From contig CAXXGM010000003.1 of NCBI GenBank assembly GCA_963677325.2, positions 1 through 64,000 on the forward strand: DNA of 64,000 bases. The letters are read 5' to 3'. The notes under the pieces were generated by a model. The model saw only the letters and a list, made by a program, of their open reading frames with translations. It made no database searches and had not been told where the DNA came from. Shown one piece after another: positions 17,220 through 26,381 of this stretch. Position numbers and translations under genes: made by a program. Positions within the stretch are counted from its first letter, which is position 1. Every line of letters starts with the position of its first letter. The DNA comes from G963677325 sp963677325. Its GTDB lineage: Bacteria; Bacteroidota; Bacteroidia; Bacteroidales; Prolixibacteraceae.

Positions 17220-18350
17220 ATGAAGCTGTCATTAAAAAAAACATCCTTTCTTATTTTTCTGCTATTCATCGGAAACTCAACTTTTTCCCAGAATGCTTAT
17301 ACTTTTTTTGAATCTTACCAGCCATTTAAATTCAATTCCGGTGGAAAGCTGAAATTCCAATTCGATAATGCCACGTTTTTTAAAAATAACGAGTACAGTA
17401 ACTCCATCGTCGACGGATACACGCTTACGGGGGCTTGGATCAGACCTAAATTTGTCTATTACCCGGATGATAAACTCAGGGTGGAGTTAGGAGGAAATGT
17501 ACTAAAATACAACGGGAGAGATGACTATTTTAATCTACAGCCATGGTTCAGCGTGCACTACCAGCCTTTCCAGAATCTTTCACTGATCATGGGGAACCTC
17601 AACAACAATCAGAATCACCTTTTGCCGGAACCTTTGAGAGAACCTGAGTTGTTCCTGACAGCCAAACCAGAGGCAGGCTTCCAGGTAAAATATAAGCACC
17701 GGATCGTGAATCTGGATGCCTGGATTGACTGGCAGAAGTTTATCCTCGCAGGGGATGCCTTTAAAGAACATTTTGAATTTGGCTTACGATCCGAATTTAC
17801 AATATATACTTCTGACAGGAACATAATCTCTGTTCCCTTTATGGTGACGGCCTCTCATACCGGCGGTGAAATCGATATAAATTCTGCACTGGCAAGATCT
17901 TTCATGAGCATTACACCTGGTATTTCTGTCAACCATAATTTTTCAGGAACGTTTTTAAAATCGATAGGAACGAACGATTACTTCTCCATATCAACTGTTC
18001 CCGAGAATGATCCTGTTTTCAAAGATAAAGGCCGGGGCACTTATTTAACAGGATACCTTTCTTCACGCGCTGGGATGCTCACAGCTTCTTATTGGCACGG
18101 ACATCATTTTTACGTTCCGCAGGGAGGATATTTGTTTCAGAATTATTCTCTGGTTACCAACAGCCTGATCTCTGATAACGAATTGCTGGGACTGAAATAC
18201 CATCTTGATCACGAAATCTACCCTTCCACTCATTTTGGGTTCATGCTGGATCTCTATTACGATACCATCAATAAGAAATCGATGAACAGCGCGGGGCTGT
18301 ACCTGATAGTGAATTTTGGAATTCCGCTTAAAAAGGCGCAGTCGCTCTGA
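17220..18350 (+). CDS. Outer-membrane beta-barrel protein, unknown ligand
   Basis: A 376-residue exported protein with signal peptide MKLSLKKTSFLIFLLFIGNSTFSQ. The mature part is made of short alternating strands with many aromatic residues at strand ends (for example FVYYPDDKLRVELGGNVLKY and YFNLQPWFSVHYQPF), the pattern of a porin-like barrel. The end of the protein is IVNFGIPLKKAQSL rather than the usual terminal Phe. No named family is recognised. It is on the same strand as the peptide transporter and may be co-expressed. Confidence 0.7.
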   Translation: MKLSLKKTSFLIFLLFIGNSTFSQNAYTFFESYQPFKFNSGGKLKFQFDNATFFKNNEYSNSIVDGYTLTGAWIRPKFVYYPDDKLRVELGGNVLKYNGRDDYFNLQPWFSVHYQPFQNLSLIMGNLNNNQNHLLPEPLREPELFLTAKPEAGFQVKYKHRIVNLDAWIDWQKFILAGDAFKEHFEFGLRSEFTIYTSDRNIISVPFMVTASHTGGEIDINSALARSFMSITPGISVNHNFSGTFLKSIGTNDYFSISTVPENDPVFKDKGRGTYLTGYLSSRAGMLTASYWHGHHFYVPQGGYLFQNYSLVTNSLISDNELLGLKYHLDHEIYPSTHFGFMLDLYYDTINKKSMNSAGLYLIVNFGIPLKKAQSL

Positions 18351-18415
18351 TTCGTATAATTCGTCTACAATTCGTGTAATCTGTTTAAAAAGATGAAGTT
18401 ATTTTTATTTCTCCC

Positions 18416-18446
18416 GTTGCAAATTAAAAAATAATAAATACTTTTG
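18416..18446 (+). promoter_or_regulatory. Bacteroidota-type promoter of rplM operon
   Basis: GTTG at 18416-18419 and TACTTTTG at 18439-18446 match the -33 TTG and -7 TAnnTTTG elements of Bacteroidota housekeeping promoters, with 19 bases between them. Transcription would start near 18452, leaving a leader of about 155 bases. Confidence 0.75.
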
Positions 18447-18466
18447 CAGTCCCGATTTTATCCTTG

Positions 18467-18572
18467 TTTGACGGAGTATTAATCGGCTGTTGTAGCAACC
18501 TTAGCAAATGTTATCAACAATTAATTGTTAATAACCCTGTTACAATGACTGTTAATCTGGTGAACCGTCAAA
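18467..18572 (+). promoter_or_regulatory. Candidate structured leader of the rplM mRNA
   Basis: The leader is closed by TTTGACGG (18467-18474) pairing with CCGTCAAA (18565-18572). Inside are a small GTTG/CAAC hairpin near 18490 and a perfect AT palindrome AACAATTAATTGTT (18516-18529) extended by TTAT and ATAA. This is the layout expected of a ribosomal-protein autoregulatory leader, but the match to any known leader family was not tested. Confidence 0.5.
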
Positions 18573-18608
18573 AAATGGATTGTATCACAATTAAAAATTG
18601 AAACGAAA

Positions 18609-19064
18609 GTGGATACTTTAAGTTACAAAACGGTATCGTTGAACAGTGCAACGGTAAACAAAGAATGGATCTTGGTCGACGCAACCGATCAGGTTTTAGG
18701 CCGGTTGGCAAGTAAAGTGGCTCTTATCCTGAGAGGCAAACACAAACCTGGTTACACTCCTCATGTTGATTGCGGGGATAACGTGGTTGTGATCAATGCG
18801 GAAAAAGTAAAACTAACAGGGAACAAGTGGAAAAAGAAGGAATATGTTCGTCACTCAGGTTATCCTGGAGGTCAGACATTCCAGACCGCTGAAGACATGT
18901 TGAAGAAATTTCCCGGAAGAGTGATGGAGAAAGCCGTAAAAGGAATGTTGCCCAAAAATGCACTTGGAGCAAAATTATTCAATAATCTCCACGTTTTTGT
19001 AGGTCCGGAGCATGATAAAGCAGCTCAGCAGCCTAAAACAATAAATCTTGATAATATTAGATAA
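18609..19064 (+). CDS. rplM: 50S ribosomal protein L13
   Basis: A 151-residue L13, an early assembly protein of the large subunit. Conserved parts include WILVDATDQVLGRLASKVALILRGKHK, the DCGDNVVVINAEKVKLTGNKW stretch, and MEKAVKGMLPKN followed by the YAGxxHPH region, here LHVFVGPEHDKAAQQP. The codon read as the first residue is GTG at 18609 (gtggatactt). It is first in an rplM-rpsI pair and lies behind a typical promoter and a structured leader, where L13 itself or S9 could bind to control expression. Confidence 0.97.
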   Translation: MDTLSYKTVSLNSATVNKEWILVDATDQVLGRLASKVALILRGKHKPGYTPHVDCGDNVVVINAEKVKLTGNKWKKKEYVRHSGYPGGQTFQTAEDMLKKFPGRVMEKAVKGMLPKNALGAKLFNNLHVFVGPEHDKAAQQPKTINLDNIR

Positions 19065-19070
19065 AATATC

Positions 19071-19460
19071 ATGGAAATAATTAACTCAATCGGCAGGCGC
19101 AAATCTGCCATTGCCCGGGTCTATCTTTCTGAAGGAAAAGGAAATATTGTCATCAACAAAAGACAACTGGCCGAATATTTTCCCGTGGGCACTTTACAAT
19201 ACATCGTTCAACAGCCGCTGAATCTTTGTGAAGTGGCTGGTCTGTATGATATCAAAGTAAATCTTGACGGAGGAGGTCTTAACGGACAAGCCGAAGCGTT
19301 GCGCCTGGGAATCTCCCGTGCTTTATTGCAAATTAACGGAACAGAATATCGTCCGAAATTGAAAGCCGCAGGTTTTCTGACCCGCGATCCACGTGAAGTT
19401 GAACGTAAGAAACCAGGACGTCCAAAAGCACGCAAACGCTTCCAGTTCTCTAAACGTTAA
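19071..19460 (+). CDS. rpsI: 30S ribosomal protein S9
   Basis: A 129-residue S9 that contacts tRNA in the P site through its C-terminal tail. The start IGRRKSAIARVYLSEGKGNIVINKR, the middle GGGLNGQAEALRLGISRALL, and the basic end KKPGRPKARKRFQFSKR are all conserved. The gene follows rplM by 6 bases, the near-universal arrangement. Confidence 0.98.
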   Translation: MEIINSIGRRKSAIARVYLSEGKGNIVINKRQLAEYFPVGTLQYIVQQPLNLCEVAGLYDIKVNLDGGGLNGQAEALRLGISRALLQINGTEYRPKLKAAGFLTRDPREVERKKPGRPKARKRFQFSKR

Positions 19461-19571
19461 TAACTGGTTTGAAGAAATTTATTTTTAACCTTGTTTAGCA
19501 TCTAAATCACTCCGGACTTCCTTTACGGGCTACCGGGGGATTGACTGAACAGAAAGTAAACAAAAACAATT

Positions 19572-20456
19572 ATGCCAAGAACAGAATTTAAACAATTGCT
19601 CGACGCAGGGGTTCACTTTGGCCACCTCAAACGCAAATGGAATCCCAATATGGCGCCTTACATCTTCATGGAGAAGAACGGCATCCATATTATCGACCTT
19701 CAGAAGACCATCGTTAAAATCGATGAAGCAGCTGAAGCCCTGAAACAAATCTCAAGATCAGGCCGTAAAGTCCTTTTCGTCGCTACCAAGAAACAGGCCA
19801 AAACCATTATCGCTGAAAAAGTAGGCGCAGTCAATATGCCTTACATCGCTGAACGTTGGGCCGGTGGTACACTGACCAATTTCCCGACCATCCGTAAGGC
19901 TGTTAAGAAAATGTCCTCCATCGATAAGATGATGAAGGATACCAGCTGGGATAACCTCTCCAAGCGCGAAAAACTCCAGATCAGCCGCCAGCGTGCCAAA
20001 CTGGATAAGGTACTGGGTTCCATCGTTGATCTGACCCGTCTTCCTGCAGCTCTTTTTATTGTTGACGTACTGAAAGAAAGAATAGCAGTTCGTGAAGCTC
20101 AGCGCCTGAGCATTCCAATCTTTGCCATGGTGGATACCAACTCGGATCCCGAAGGAATCGATTTTGTAATTCCGGCCAACGATGATGCTTCCCAGTCGAT
20201 TGATCTGATCATCGGCACCATGTGTGATGCAATCAAGGAAGGACTTTCAGACCGCAAAGTTGAACGCGAAAAAGAAGAAACTGAAGAAAAGCCTCTTTCA
20301 CTGAAGAAAGGCCGTAAAGCAGTTACTAAGATCATTGTCGAAGACGACCTTGAAGATGAAGAAAAGGAAGAAAAGGAACCCATAGTTGAAGACAAGATTG
20401 CAGACCTGCTAATTGACGAAGGTCTGATTGACGAAGATATTATTGATTTAAAATAA
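19572..20456 (+). CDS. rpsB: 30S ribosomal protein S2
   Basis: A 294-residue S2 with the conserved LLDAGVHFGHLKRKWNPNMAPYIF start, KKQAKTII, AERWAGGTLTNFPTIRKAV, LPAALFIVDVLKE and AMVDTNSDPEGIDFVIPANDDA blocks. It carries an acidic C-terminal extension (residues about 235-294, many Glu and Asp) of the kind often seen in Bacteroidota S2. The usual partner tsf follows after 13 bases. The 111-base gap before it may contain a leader or second promoter. Confidence 0.98.
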   Translation: MPRTEFKQLLDAGVHFGHLKRKWNPNMAPYIFMEKNGIHIIDLQKTIVKIDEAAEALKQISRSGRKVLFVATKKQAKTIIAEKVGAVNMPYIAERWAGGTLTNFPTIRKAVKKMSSIDKMMKDTSWDNLSKREKLQISRQRAKLDKVLGSIVDLTRLPAALFIVDVLKERIAVREAQRLSIPIFAMVDTNSDPEGIDFVIPANDDASQSIDLIIGTMCDAIKEGLSDRKVEREKEETEEKPLSLKKGRKAVTKIIVEDDLEDEEKEEKEPIVEDKIADLLIDEGLIDEDIIDLK

Positions 20457-20469
20457 AAATTTACGAATA

Positions 20470-21294
20470 ATGGCTATTTCTACCGCTGATGTAGTAAAAT
20501 TGCGTAAAGCAACCGGTGCCGGGATGATGGATTGCAAAAATGCTTTGGCTGAAGCTGAAGGCAATTTTGATCGTGCCGTCGAAATCATCCGTGAAAAAGG
20601 CAAATTAATCGCAAGCAAACGTGCCGACAGGGAATCCTCTGAAGGGGTAGTTCTTGCTAAAGTATCAGAAGACAAGAGTTTCGGGGCAATCATATCTTTG
20701 AACTGTGAGACTGATTTCGTGGCCAAAAACGAAAACTTTATCGCTTTAACCGAAAAAATACTCAACCTTGCCATTCAGAATAAATGCACCTCTTTGGACG
20801 AAGTGAAAGCTTTGATCATGGATGGTCGTACAGTTGGCGAACAGGTACTTGAACAAACCGGTATCATTGGAGAGAAAATAGAGCTGCCTTTCTACGAAAG
20901 CATTACAGCTGCTTACACTACCTCTTACATCCATCCCGGGAATAAACTGGCGACCCTTGCTGGTTTCAGCAAAGCGATCGAATACCAGGCCGGCCGCGAT
21001 GTGGCCATGCAAATTGCAGCCATGAATCCTGTAGCGATTGACAATGTTGATGTACCGGCTGAGATCGTCGATCAGGAGCTGCGCGTAGCAAAGGAAAAAT
21101 TCCGTCTGGAAGGTAAGCCGGAAGCCATGCTGGATAAAATCGCCCAGGGCGCCTTGAACAAATTCTACAAGGAAAATACCCTATTGAACCAGGATTTCGT
21201 CAAAGAGAACAAAATGACGATCCGCCAGTATCTGGAAAGTGTGGATAAAGAAGCAAAGGTTACCGCATTCAGAAGATTTACGCTGAACGTGTAA
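20470..21294 (+). CDS. tsf: Translation elongation factor EF-Ts
   Basis: A 274-residue EF-Ts, the nucleotide exchange factor that recharges EF-Tu. The N-terminal UBA-like domain has VVKLRKATGAGMMDCKNALAEA, and the core has the motif LNCETDFVAKNENF with the Asp-Phe contact residues. The C-terminal MTIRQYL.SVDKE is also typical. It is last in the rplM-rpsI-rpsB-tsf run and is followed by a strong terminator. Confidence 0.98.
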   Translation: MAISTADVVKLRKATGAGMMDCKNALAEAEGNFDRAVEIIREKGKLIASKRADRESSEGVVLAKVSEDKSFGAIISLNCETDFVAKNENFIALTEKILNLAIQNKCTSLDEVKALIMDGRTVGEQVLEQTGIIGEKIELPFYESITAAYTTSYIHPGNKLATLAGFSKAIEYQAGRDVAMQIAAMNPVAIDNVDVPAEIVDQELRVAKEKFRLEGKPEAMLDKIAQGALNKFYKENTLLNQDFVKENKMTIRQYLESVDKEAKVTAFRRFTLNV

Positions 21295-21314
21295 ATTCAT
21301 GTGAAATATTAAAT

Positions 21315-21342
21315 AAAAAGGCCTCCATTCGGGGCCTTTTTT
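21315..21342 (+). terminator. Rho-independent terminator after tsf
   Basis: AAAAAGGCCTC and GGGGCCTTTTTT form a GC-rich stem with a short loop and a T-run, 20 bases after the tsf stop. Confidence 0.9.
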
Positions 21343-21361
21343 ATTTATAAAAGTATTACTT

Positions 21362-21383
21362 TAACATATTATTTCCCTACTTT
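21362..21383. repeat. 22-base dispersed motif, copy 1
   Basis: TAACATATTATTTCCCTACT plus TT occurs here and, identical, at 38827-38848 and 58114-58135. In the latter two it stands between a 10-base tandem repeat and a pyrimidine heptamer tract. Confidence 0.7.
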
Positions 21384-21582
21384 CCTACTCCCTACTTATT
21401 CCCCCGCTGCCGCAGCTGAGGCAGCTGAGAATATCAGAGACTTTTAAAAGAAACCAATTTAAAGTGGTTCATGGAACATGTCTCATAGTTGTAACAAAAT
21501 CAGTACAAAATTCAGTTTTTTCTTTGGCACTGATTAATAAGTACGGTAAATTAAGTTAATTTTAATCCTAAAATTAAATACT

Positions 21583-22731
21583 ATGAAAATAATCTCAATA
21601 ATTTATGTGATACTGCTTATTGCGATATTTTCATCATTATTTTTTAGTTGCAAAAAAGAAGCTGCTAAGGTTGTTCCGACGGTCACAATTTCAGAAGTGA
21701 GTGAAGTCACAGCAACTACGGCTAAATGTAGTGTGGTGATTGGCTCCGAAGGAGACAGCCCAATTTTATCGGCGGGCATATGCTGGAGTTTAACCAATCA
21801 AACCCCTGCAATTAGCGACAACAAATCGGATGATGCAAATGGATCAGGTAGTTTCACAAGTTCAATTACAGGATTAAATCCAGTTACGACCTATTATCTC
21901 AGGGCCTACGCTATAAACAATAGTGGAATTTCTTATAGTAGCCCAGTAACCTTAAAAACTTTGGGCACATTGCCAACAGTAGAAGTATCCACAGCATATA
22001 ATATCAGGTCAACAACAGCGACAAGTGGTGGCGCGATATTAAATGATGGAGGATCGCCAGTAACAGCACAAGGTGTTTGTTGGAGTACCTCAAGTAATCC
22101 TACGATAACTGATAACAAAACCTCAGACGGAAACATTCCTGTATATGTAAGTTCAATATCAGGCTTAACATTGGGAGTGACTTATTATGTCAGGGCTTAT
22201 GCAACCAACATAGCAGGAACAGCTTATAGCAATGAAGTGAGCTTTACAACAACACTTGCAATTGGGGATGACTATCAGGGAGGAAAGGTGGTATATCTTT
22301 TAAAATCCGGCGACGCAGGTTATGTTCAGGGCCAAACCCACGGATTAATTGCAGCAACACCGCAGAGCATAGTTCTTCAATGGTCTAATGGAAGTAATAT
22401 CTCAACAGGTGCAAATGGAACTGCAATTGGTACAGGAAAAGCAAACACAAATACCATTGTAGCTGCTCAAGGAGAAGGCAACTATGCTGCTAAATGGTGT
22501 TATGATTTAGTGTCAGGAGGTTATGATGACTGGTATTTGCCAAGCAGAGATGAATTGGATCTGCTTCATCGGTATAAATATGAAATTGGCTTTTCTTCTA
22601 ATAATAACTTTTATTGGACTTCGAGTGAAACCAACAGCAATTCTTCATGGAAGCTTGATTTTCCTGGTGGTCTAGGCTTAAATATTAATAAAAGTGAATT
22701 AAACTATGTGGAAGCTTTTCGGAGCTTTTAA
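21583..22731 (+). CDS. Lipoprotein with two Ig/FN3-like repeats and DUF1566-like domain
   Basis: A 382-residue lipoprotein (lipobox FSSLFFSCKKE, Cys near residue 24). Two repeats of about 95 residues each have GICWS/GVCWS..NPTI.DN and TYY(L/V)RAYA.N..G..YS, the pattern of FN3-like surface repeats in Bacteroidota. The C-terminal domain has GGKVVYLL, HGLIAA and DDWYLPSRDELDLLH, then YWTSSE and a closing VEAFRSF, which is the DUF1566/Lcl domain. It probably faces outward on the cell surface. Function is unknown. It stands alone between a terminator and an insertion element. Confidence 0.8.
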   Translation: MKIISIIYVILLIAIFSSLFFSCKKEAAKVVPTVTISEVSEVTATTAKCSVVIGSEGDSPILSAGICWSLTNQTPAISDNKSDDANGSGSFTSSITGLNPVTTYYLRAYAINNSGISYSSPVTLKTLGTLPTVEVSTAYNIRSTTATSGGAILNDGGSPVTAQGVCWSTSSNPTITDNKTSDGNIPVYVSSISGLTLGVTYYVRAYATNIAGTAYSNEVSFTTTLAIGDDYQGGKVVYLLKSGDAGYVQGQTHGLIAATPQSIVLQWSNGSNISTGANGTAIGTGKANTNTIVAAQGEGNYAAKWCYDLVSGGYDDWYLPSRDELDLLHRYKYEIGFSSNNNFYWTSSETNSNSSWKLDFPGGLGLNINKSELNYVEAFRSF

Positions 22732-23041
22732 TAATACTTCTCTGCACAATCTGTCCCCCAATGCCCCCACTGGTAAATATAGAATTTGTTTAACAGCATA
22801 CCGGATAACATATCCGGAGTTAAAGGAGCCCGATTGCAAATCGGGCTCAGCCGCTTCGAACTTTTTTTTGTACAAATACGAAGGAACCAGACTGAAGACT
22901 CTTCCTGTCAAACAGGAAAAAAATGCAATAATCAACAAGTATCTTAGTCCCTATGTTTGTAATTGATCTTTGGCGAGAGTAGCATAAGCCAGAAGAGTAT
23001 TATTTTTGATTTTCGGATTAAACAATAAAACTCAATGACTT
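22732..23041. other. Intergenic region with two hairpins upstream of IS110
   Basis: CCGGATAACATATCCGG (near 22800) and GAGCCCGATTGCAAATCGGGCTC (22827-22849) are strong hairpins; the second is followed by a T-rich stretch. No gene is convincing. Part of this region may be the left end of the IS110 element, whose family often inserts next to REP-type hairpins. Confidence 0.5.
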
Positions 23042-24121
23042 ATGCAAACACAAAGAACGGAATTAAATTTCGAAGGTCAAAGCTTATTTGTAGGTATTGA
23101 TGTTCATTTGAAAAGCTGGACAGTATCAATTTTAACTGAAAAACTGTTACATAAGACATTTACACAACCTGCGAGTGCAGAAGTGTTGTCGAACTATTTG
23201 AATTGTAATTTTCCTGGCGGCGATTACCATTCAGTTTATGAAGCGGGTTTCAGTGGTTTTTGGACTCACTACAAACTGAAGGCAATGGGAATAAATAATA
23301 TCGTTATCAATCCGGCAGATGTTCCCACGACACAAAAGGAACATTTGCAAAAGGATGACCCGACAGACAGCCGGAAACTTGCCCGGTCATTACGCGCTGG
23401 GGATTTAAAGGCCATTTATGTCCCCGATTCGTCAACATTGGAAGACCGGTCTTTGATACGGCTGCGGGCAACTTTGGTAAAAGATATGGTTCGGTTCAAA
23501 CAGCGGATAAAATCGTTCCTGCACTTTTATGGGATATCTATTCCTGCTGAATTTGAGAAATCGGGAACCCACTGGTCCAGACGATTTATGAAATGGCTCA
23601 ATCAGGTTTCTCTTCAGCACGAATCCGGAACTCAAACGTTGAAAATATTGGTACAAGAAGCCGACGGGCAAAGGAAACTTCTGCTGGAAGTTTTACGAAA
23701 AATCAGGGCTTTGTCCCGTAGCGAAAAATATGCAACCAGAATGGAATTATTGCGGAGCATCCCTGGTGTGGGTTTTGTTACGGCCATCACTTTTTTGACC
23801 GAAATAGAAAATATAGAACGATTTGAAAACGCAGATCATTTTGCCGGGTTTGTAGGCTTGATCCCCAACAGGCATTCTAGCGGGAACAAGGAAAATAACG
23901 GGGATATGACCTTTCGAGGACAGACAGCCTTGCGCAAATCGTTAATCGAGAGTTCCTGGTTTGCAGCCCGGCTTGATCCAGCCCTGGCTATGAGCTTTAA
24001 TGTCTATGTCAGGCGGATGGAACCAAACAAGGCAATCATCCGAATTGCACGAAAAGTATTGAACCGAATGTATTACGTACTTAAAAACAAAAAAGAATAT
24101 GTATCAGGAGTTGTTAAATGA
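23042..24121 (+). mobile_element. IS110-family transposase (insertion sequence)
   Basis: A 359-residue DEDD recombinase. The N-terminal RuvC-like part begins FVGIDVHLKSWTVSIL, with further acidic residues in YEAGFSGFW and KDDPTDSRKLARSLRAGDL. The C-terminal Transposase_20 part has LRSIPGVGFVTAITFLTEIENIERF, FAGFVGLIPNRHSSGNK and the serine region LRKSLIESSWFA. Members of this family move without terminal inverted repeats and are guided by a bridge RNA coded in a non-coding end. The outer ends of this element could not be fixed. The gene is intact, so it may be active. Confidence 0.93.
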
Positions 24122-24560
24122 ATCCTTAAAAACAATCAATATATCAAGGTGACCGCTGACAGTTTCTTGCAGCCAGTCTGCTTATTTAGAATGCGGCACT
24201 TTACTTATAAAAACTGAAACAGGGAAATGTGGCATTTTGTCCACTTATAGAAGATTGTTTTTATAGGACTTTTATCGGCATTGGCTAAGAGTAGAACATT
24301 GGGTTTTCCTTAGCCATATTTGGATTCCTGTATAAGTAAAAGGAAGGCCCGAAAACCTCCCCTTATACAGTGTATCCGTAAAGAGTATTGCTGACAGGTT
24401 GCTCCCCAGTAGAGCCTGCGTCCTCTTCCTCTTTACTAATTGCAAAGTTAATGTTCTGTAAACGAAATATTTGAAAAATAAACAAAATAAAATAGCCAAA
24501 AAATAATGCTCTCAGAATTTGGATTACAACATAGAAGAAACTGTTTAAATTTAGTTCTTT
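24122..24560. other. Non-coding region after the IS110 transposase
   Basis: About 440 bases without a credible gene. It has several short inverted segments, for example around 24208 and 24240 (ACTTATAAAAA and TTTTTATAGG), and may hold the right end of the IS110 element and a guide RNA. No direct proof is visible. Confidence 0.4.
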
Positions 24561-24755
24561 TTGGATTTTAAGTAGTTCAGCCCCTTCGGGTTGAAGTCTT
24601 ATATGTCACATTTTCCGTGGGTTACCCCCACGGTTATTCATATTAAACCCTTTCAGGGTATAAAGCATATTTAAGTCCGAAGGACTTGAATATGAATAAC
24701 CTCCGGTTACACCGGAGGCACTGAAATACATACAATACAGAACCCCGAAGTGGGT
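24561..24755. repeat. Array of short hairpins (CCCCTTCGGG, CCTCCGG types)
   Basis: Successive small palindromes stand here: CAGCCCCTTCGGGTTG, CCGTGGGTTACCCCCACGG, AAACCCTTTCAGGGT, AAGTCCGAAGGACTT, and CCTCCGGTTACACCGGAGG, each linked by words such as TTATTCATATT. The same kind of array surrounds the IS4-family element at 41.4-43.1 kb, so it is a dispersed composite repeat. It lies upstream of the pyrH promoter. Confidence 0.7.
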
Positions 24756-24861
24756 TCAACTTTGTTAAAAAAAAATTTCAACAGTTTCTTAGTGTTTTCA
24801 TAACTCCTTATATTTTTCAATTCATAATTCGTAATTCGTAATTCGTAATTTTTATGCTCTC

Positions 24862-24892
24862 TTTGATAAGATAGATTTTTGAATTAGGTTTG
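24862..24892 (+). promoter_or_regulatory. Bacteroidota-type promoter of pyrH
   Basis: TTTG at 24862-24865 and TAGGTTTG at 24885-24892 fit the -33 and -7 elements with 19 bases between. Transcription would begin just before 24900, which rules out the ATG at 24890 and supports the ATG at 24911. Confidence 0.75.
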
Positions 24893-24910
24893 CAATACAA
24901 AATTTTTGCA

Positions 24911-25621
24911 ATGGTTAAATATAAGCGCGTCTTACTCAAGCTCTCCGGAGAGTCCCTGATGGGTAATCAGCAATCGGGCATTGACGAAACAAGATTATCA
25001 GAGTATGTAACCCAGATTAAGGAAGCTGTTGAAATGGGGATCCAGGTAGCAATTGTTATCGGGGGAGGAAATATTTTCCGCGGATTATCAGGAGCGGCCA
25101 AAGGATTCGACAGGGTGAAAGGGGACCAGATGGGTATGCTGGCCACCGTGATAAACGGTCTTGCGCTAAACTCCGCCTTCACTGCTATCGGAGTGAAATC
25201 AAGATTGTTGACAGCAATCAGGATGGAGCCTGTGGGCGAATTCTATTCCAGAGATAAAGCGCTCGAGGCGCTTGAACGTGGTGAAGTGGCTATATTCACA
25301 GGGGGTACAGGGAATCCTTACTTTACAACTGATACAGCCTCATCGCTCCGTGGAATAGAGATCGGTGCCGATGCAATGCTAAAAGGTACCCGCGTAGACG
25401 GGATTTACACAGCTGATCCGGAGAAAGATCCTGCGGCCACAAAATACAATGAAATAACCTTTGATGAAATCTATAATAAAGGCTTGCGCATCATGGACCT
25501 GACGGCCACAACAATGTGCAAGGAAAACAACCTTCCCATTGTCGTTTTCAACATGGATAAAAAAGGAAATCTGATAAAAGTACTCAGGGGAGAAAAGATT
25601 GGGACCCTTGTTCACGTTTGA
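24911..25621 (+). CDS. pyrH: UMP kinase
   Basis: PyrH phosphorylates UMP to UDP in pyrimidine nucleotide synthesis. The 236-residue protein starts MVKYKRVLLKLSGESLMG and has the amino-acid kinase patterns VIGGGNIFRG, GDQMGMLATVINGLAL, FTGGTGNPYFTTDTA and ADAMLKGTRVDGIYTADP. The start at 24911 is chosen over the in-frame ATG at 24890 because the latter lies inside the -7 promoter element. frr follows on the same strand, a common pairing, but with a 193-base gap filled by a tandem repeat. Confidence 0.97.
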   Translation: MVKYKRVLLKLSGESLMGNQQSGIDETRLSEYVTQIKEAVEMGIQVAIVIGGGNIFRGLSGAAKGFDRVKGDQMGMLATVINGLALNSAFTAIGVKSRLLTAIRMEPVGEFYSRDKALEALERGEVAIFTGGTGNPYFTTDTASSLRGIEIGADAMLKGTRVDGIYTADPEKDPAATKYNEITFDEIYNKGLRIMDLTATTMCKENNLPIVVFNMDKKGNLIKVLRGEKIGTLVHV

Positions 25622-25683
25622 TTCGTTTCATTGTTCTAATTGTTTCAAATGTTCCAACCTATCAATGGCCAATTATATTGGAT

Positions 25684-25763
25684 CTTGAAACCTTGAAACC
25701 TTGAAACTTTGAAACTTTGAAACTTTGAAACTTTGAAACTTTGAAACCTTGAAACTTTGAAAC
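25684..25763. repeat. Ten tandem copies of the octamer (C/T)TTGAAAC
   Basis: Ten uninterrupted units of CTTGAAAC or TTTGAAAC stand between pyrH and frr. A shorter, broken run of the same word occurs near 34290-34322. Confidence 0.9.
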
Positions 25764-25814
25764 CATAATACTTTGCTTTAAATTTGCTTACGAACATAAA
25801 GAAAAAAAGCCAAT

Positions 25815-26381
25815 ATGAATGAGGAAATTCAAATGCTGATAGAAGAAACAACTGAGAGAATGGATCATGCGGTTTCGCATCTGGATCATGAACTGGCACA
25901 TATCCGGGCCGGCAAAGCCAATCCCCGGATGATTGAAAGTGTCGTGGTTGATTATTACGGCGTTCCCACTGCTGTTCCGAAGGTCTCTAACGTCAGTACC
26001 CCGGATGCCCGTACCATCGCGATTCAGCCCTGGGATAAAAAAATGATACAGGCTATCGAGCGGGCCATCATAAATTCAAATTTGGGCTTTAATCCCGAAA
26101 ATAACGGGGAAATAATCCGGATCAATGTCCCTGTACCCACAGAAGAAAGAAGAAGGAACCTGGTCAGGGATGCTCACAAAGAAGGAGAGATCGCCAAAGT
26201 CAGTATTCGTGCAGCCCGGAAAGATGGGAATGAATACCTTAAAAAGCTTTTGAAATCAAAGGAAATTTCAGAAGACGATGAAAAGGAAATTGTCGAAAAA
26301 ATTCAGGAAATGACCGACCGCTACACTAAAAAAATTGATTCCATGTTGGCGGCAAAGGAAAAGGAAATCCTGACTGTATGA
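25815..26381 (+). CDS. frr: Ribosome recycling factor
   Basis: A 188-residue RRF, which with EF-G splits the ribosome after termination. The conserved LAHIRAGKANPRMIE start of helix 1, TIAIQPWDKKMIQAIERAI, GFNPENNGEIIRINVP and the end TDRYTKKIDSMLAAKEKEI are all present, and the length is as usual. The next gene overlaps by four bases (ATGA), so the small thioredoxin-like protein is translated with it. Confidence 0.98.
   Translation: MNEEIQMLIEETTERMDHAVSHLDHELAHIRAGKANPRMIESVVVDYYGVPTAVPKVSNVSTPDARTIAIQPWDKKMIQAIERAIINSNLGFNPENNGEIIRINVPVPTEERRRNLVRDAHKEGEIAKVSIRAARKDGNEYLKKLLKSKEISEDDEKEIVEKIQEMTDRYTKKIDSMLAAKEKEILTV

Noticed and set aside
22706..22966. 86-codon frame after the DUF1566 lipoprotein
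   Set aside because: It overlaps the lipoprotein end and runs through two strong hairpins; composition is not protein-like.
24272..24499. 75-codon frame on the minus strand
   Set aside because: No homology seen, lies in the probable right end of the IS110 element.
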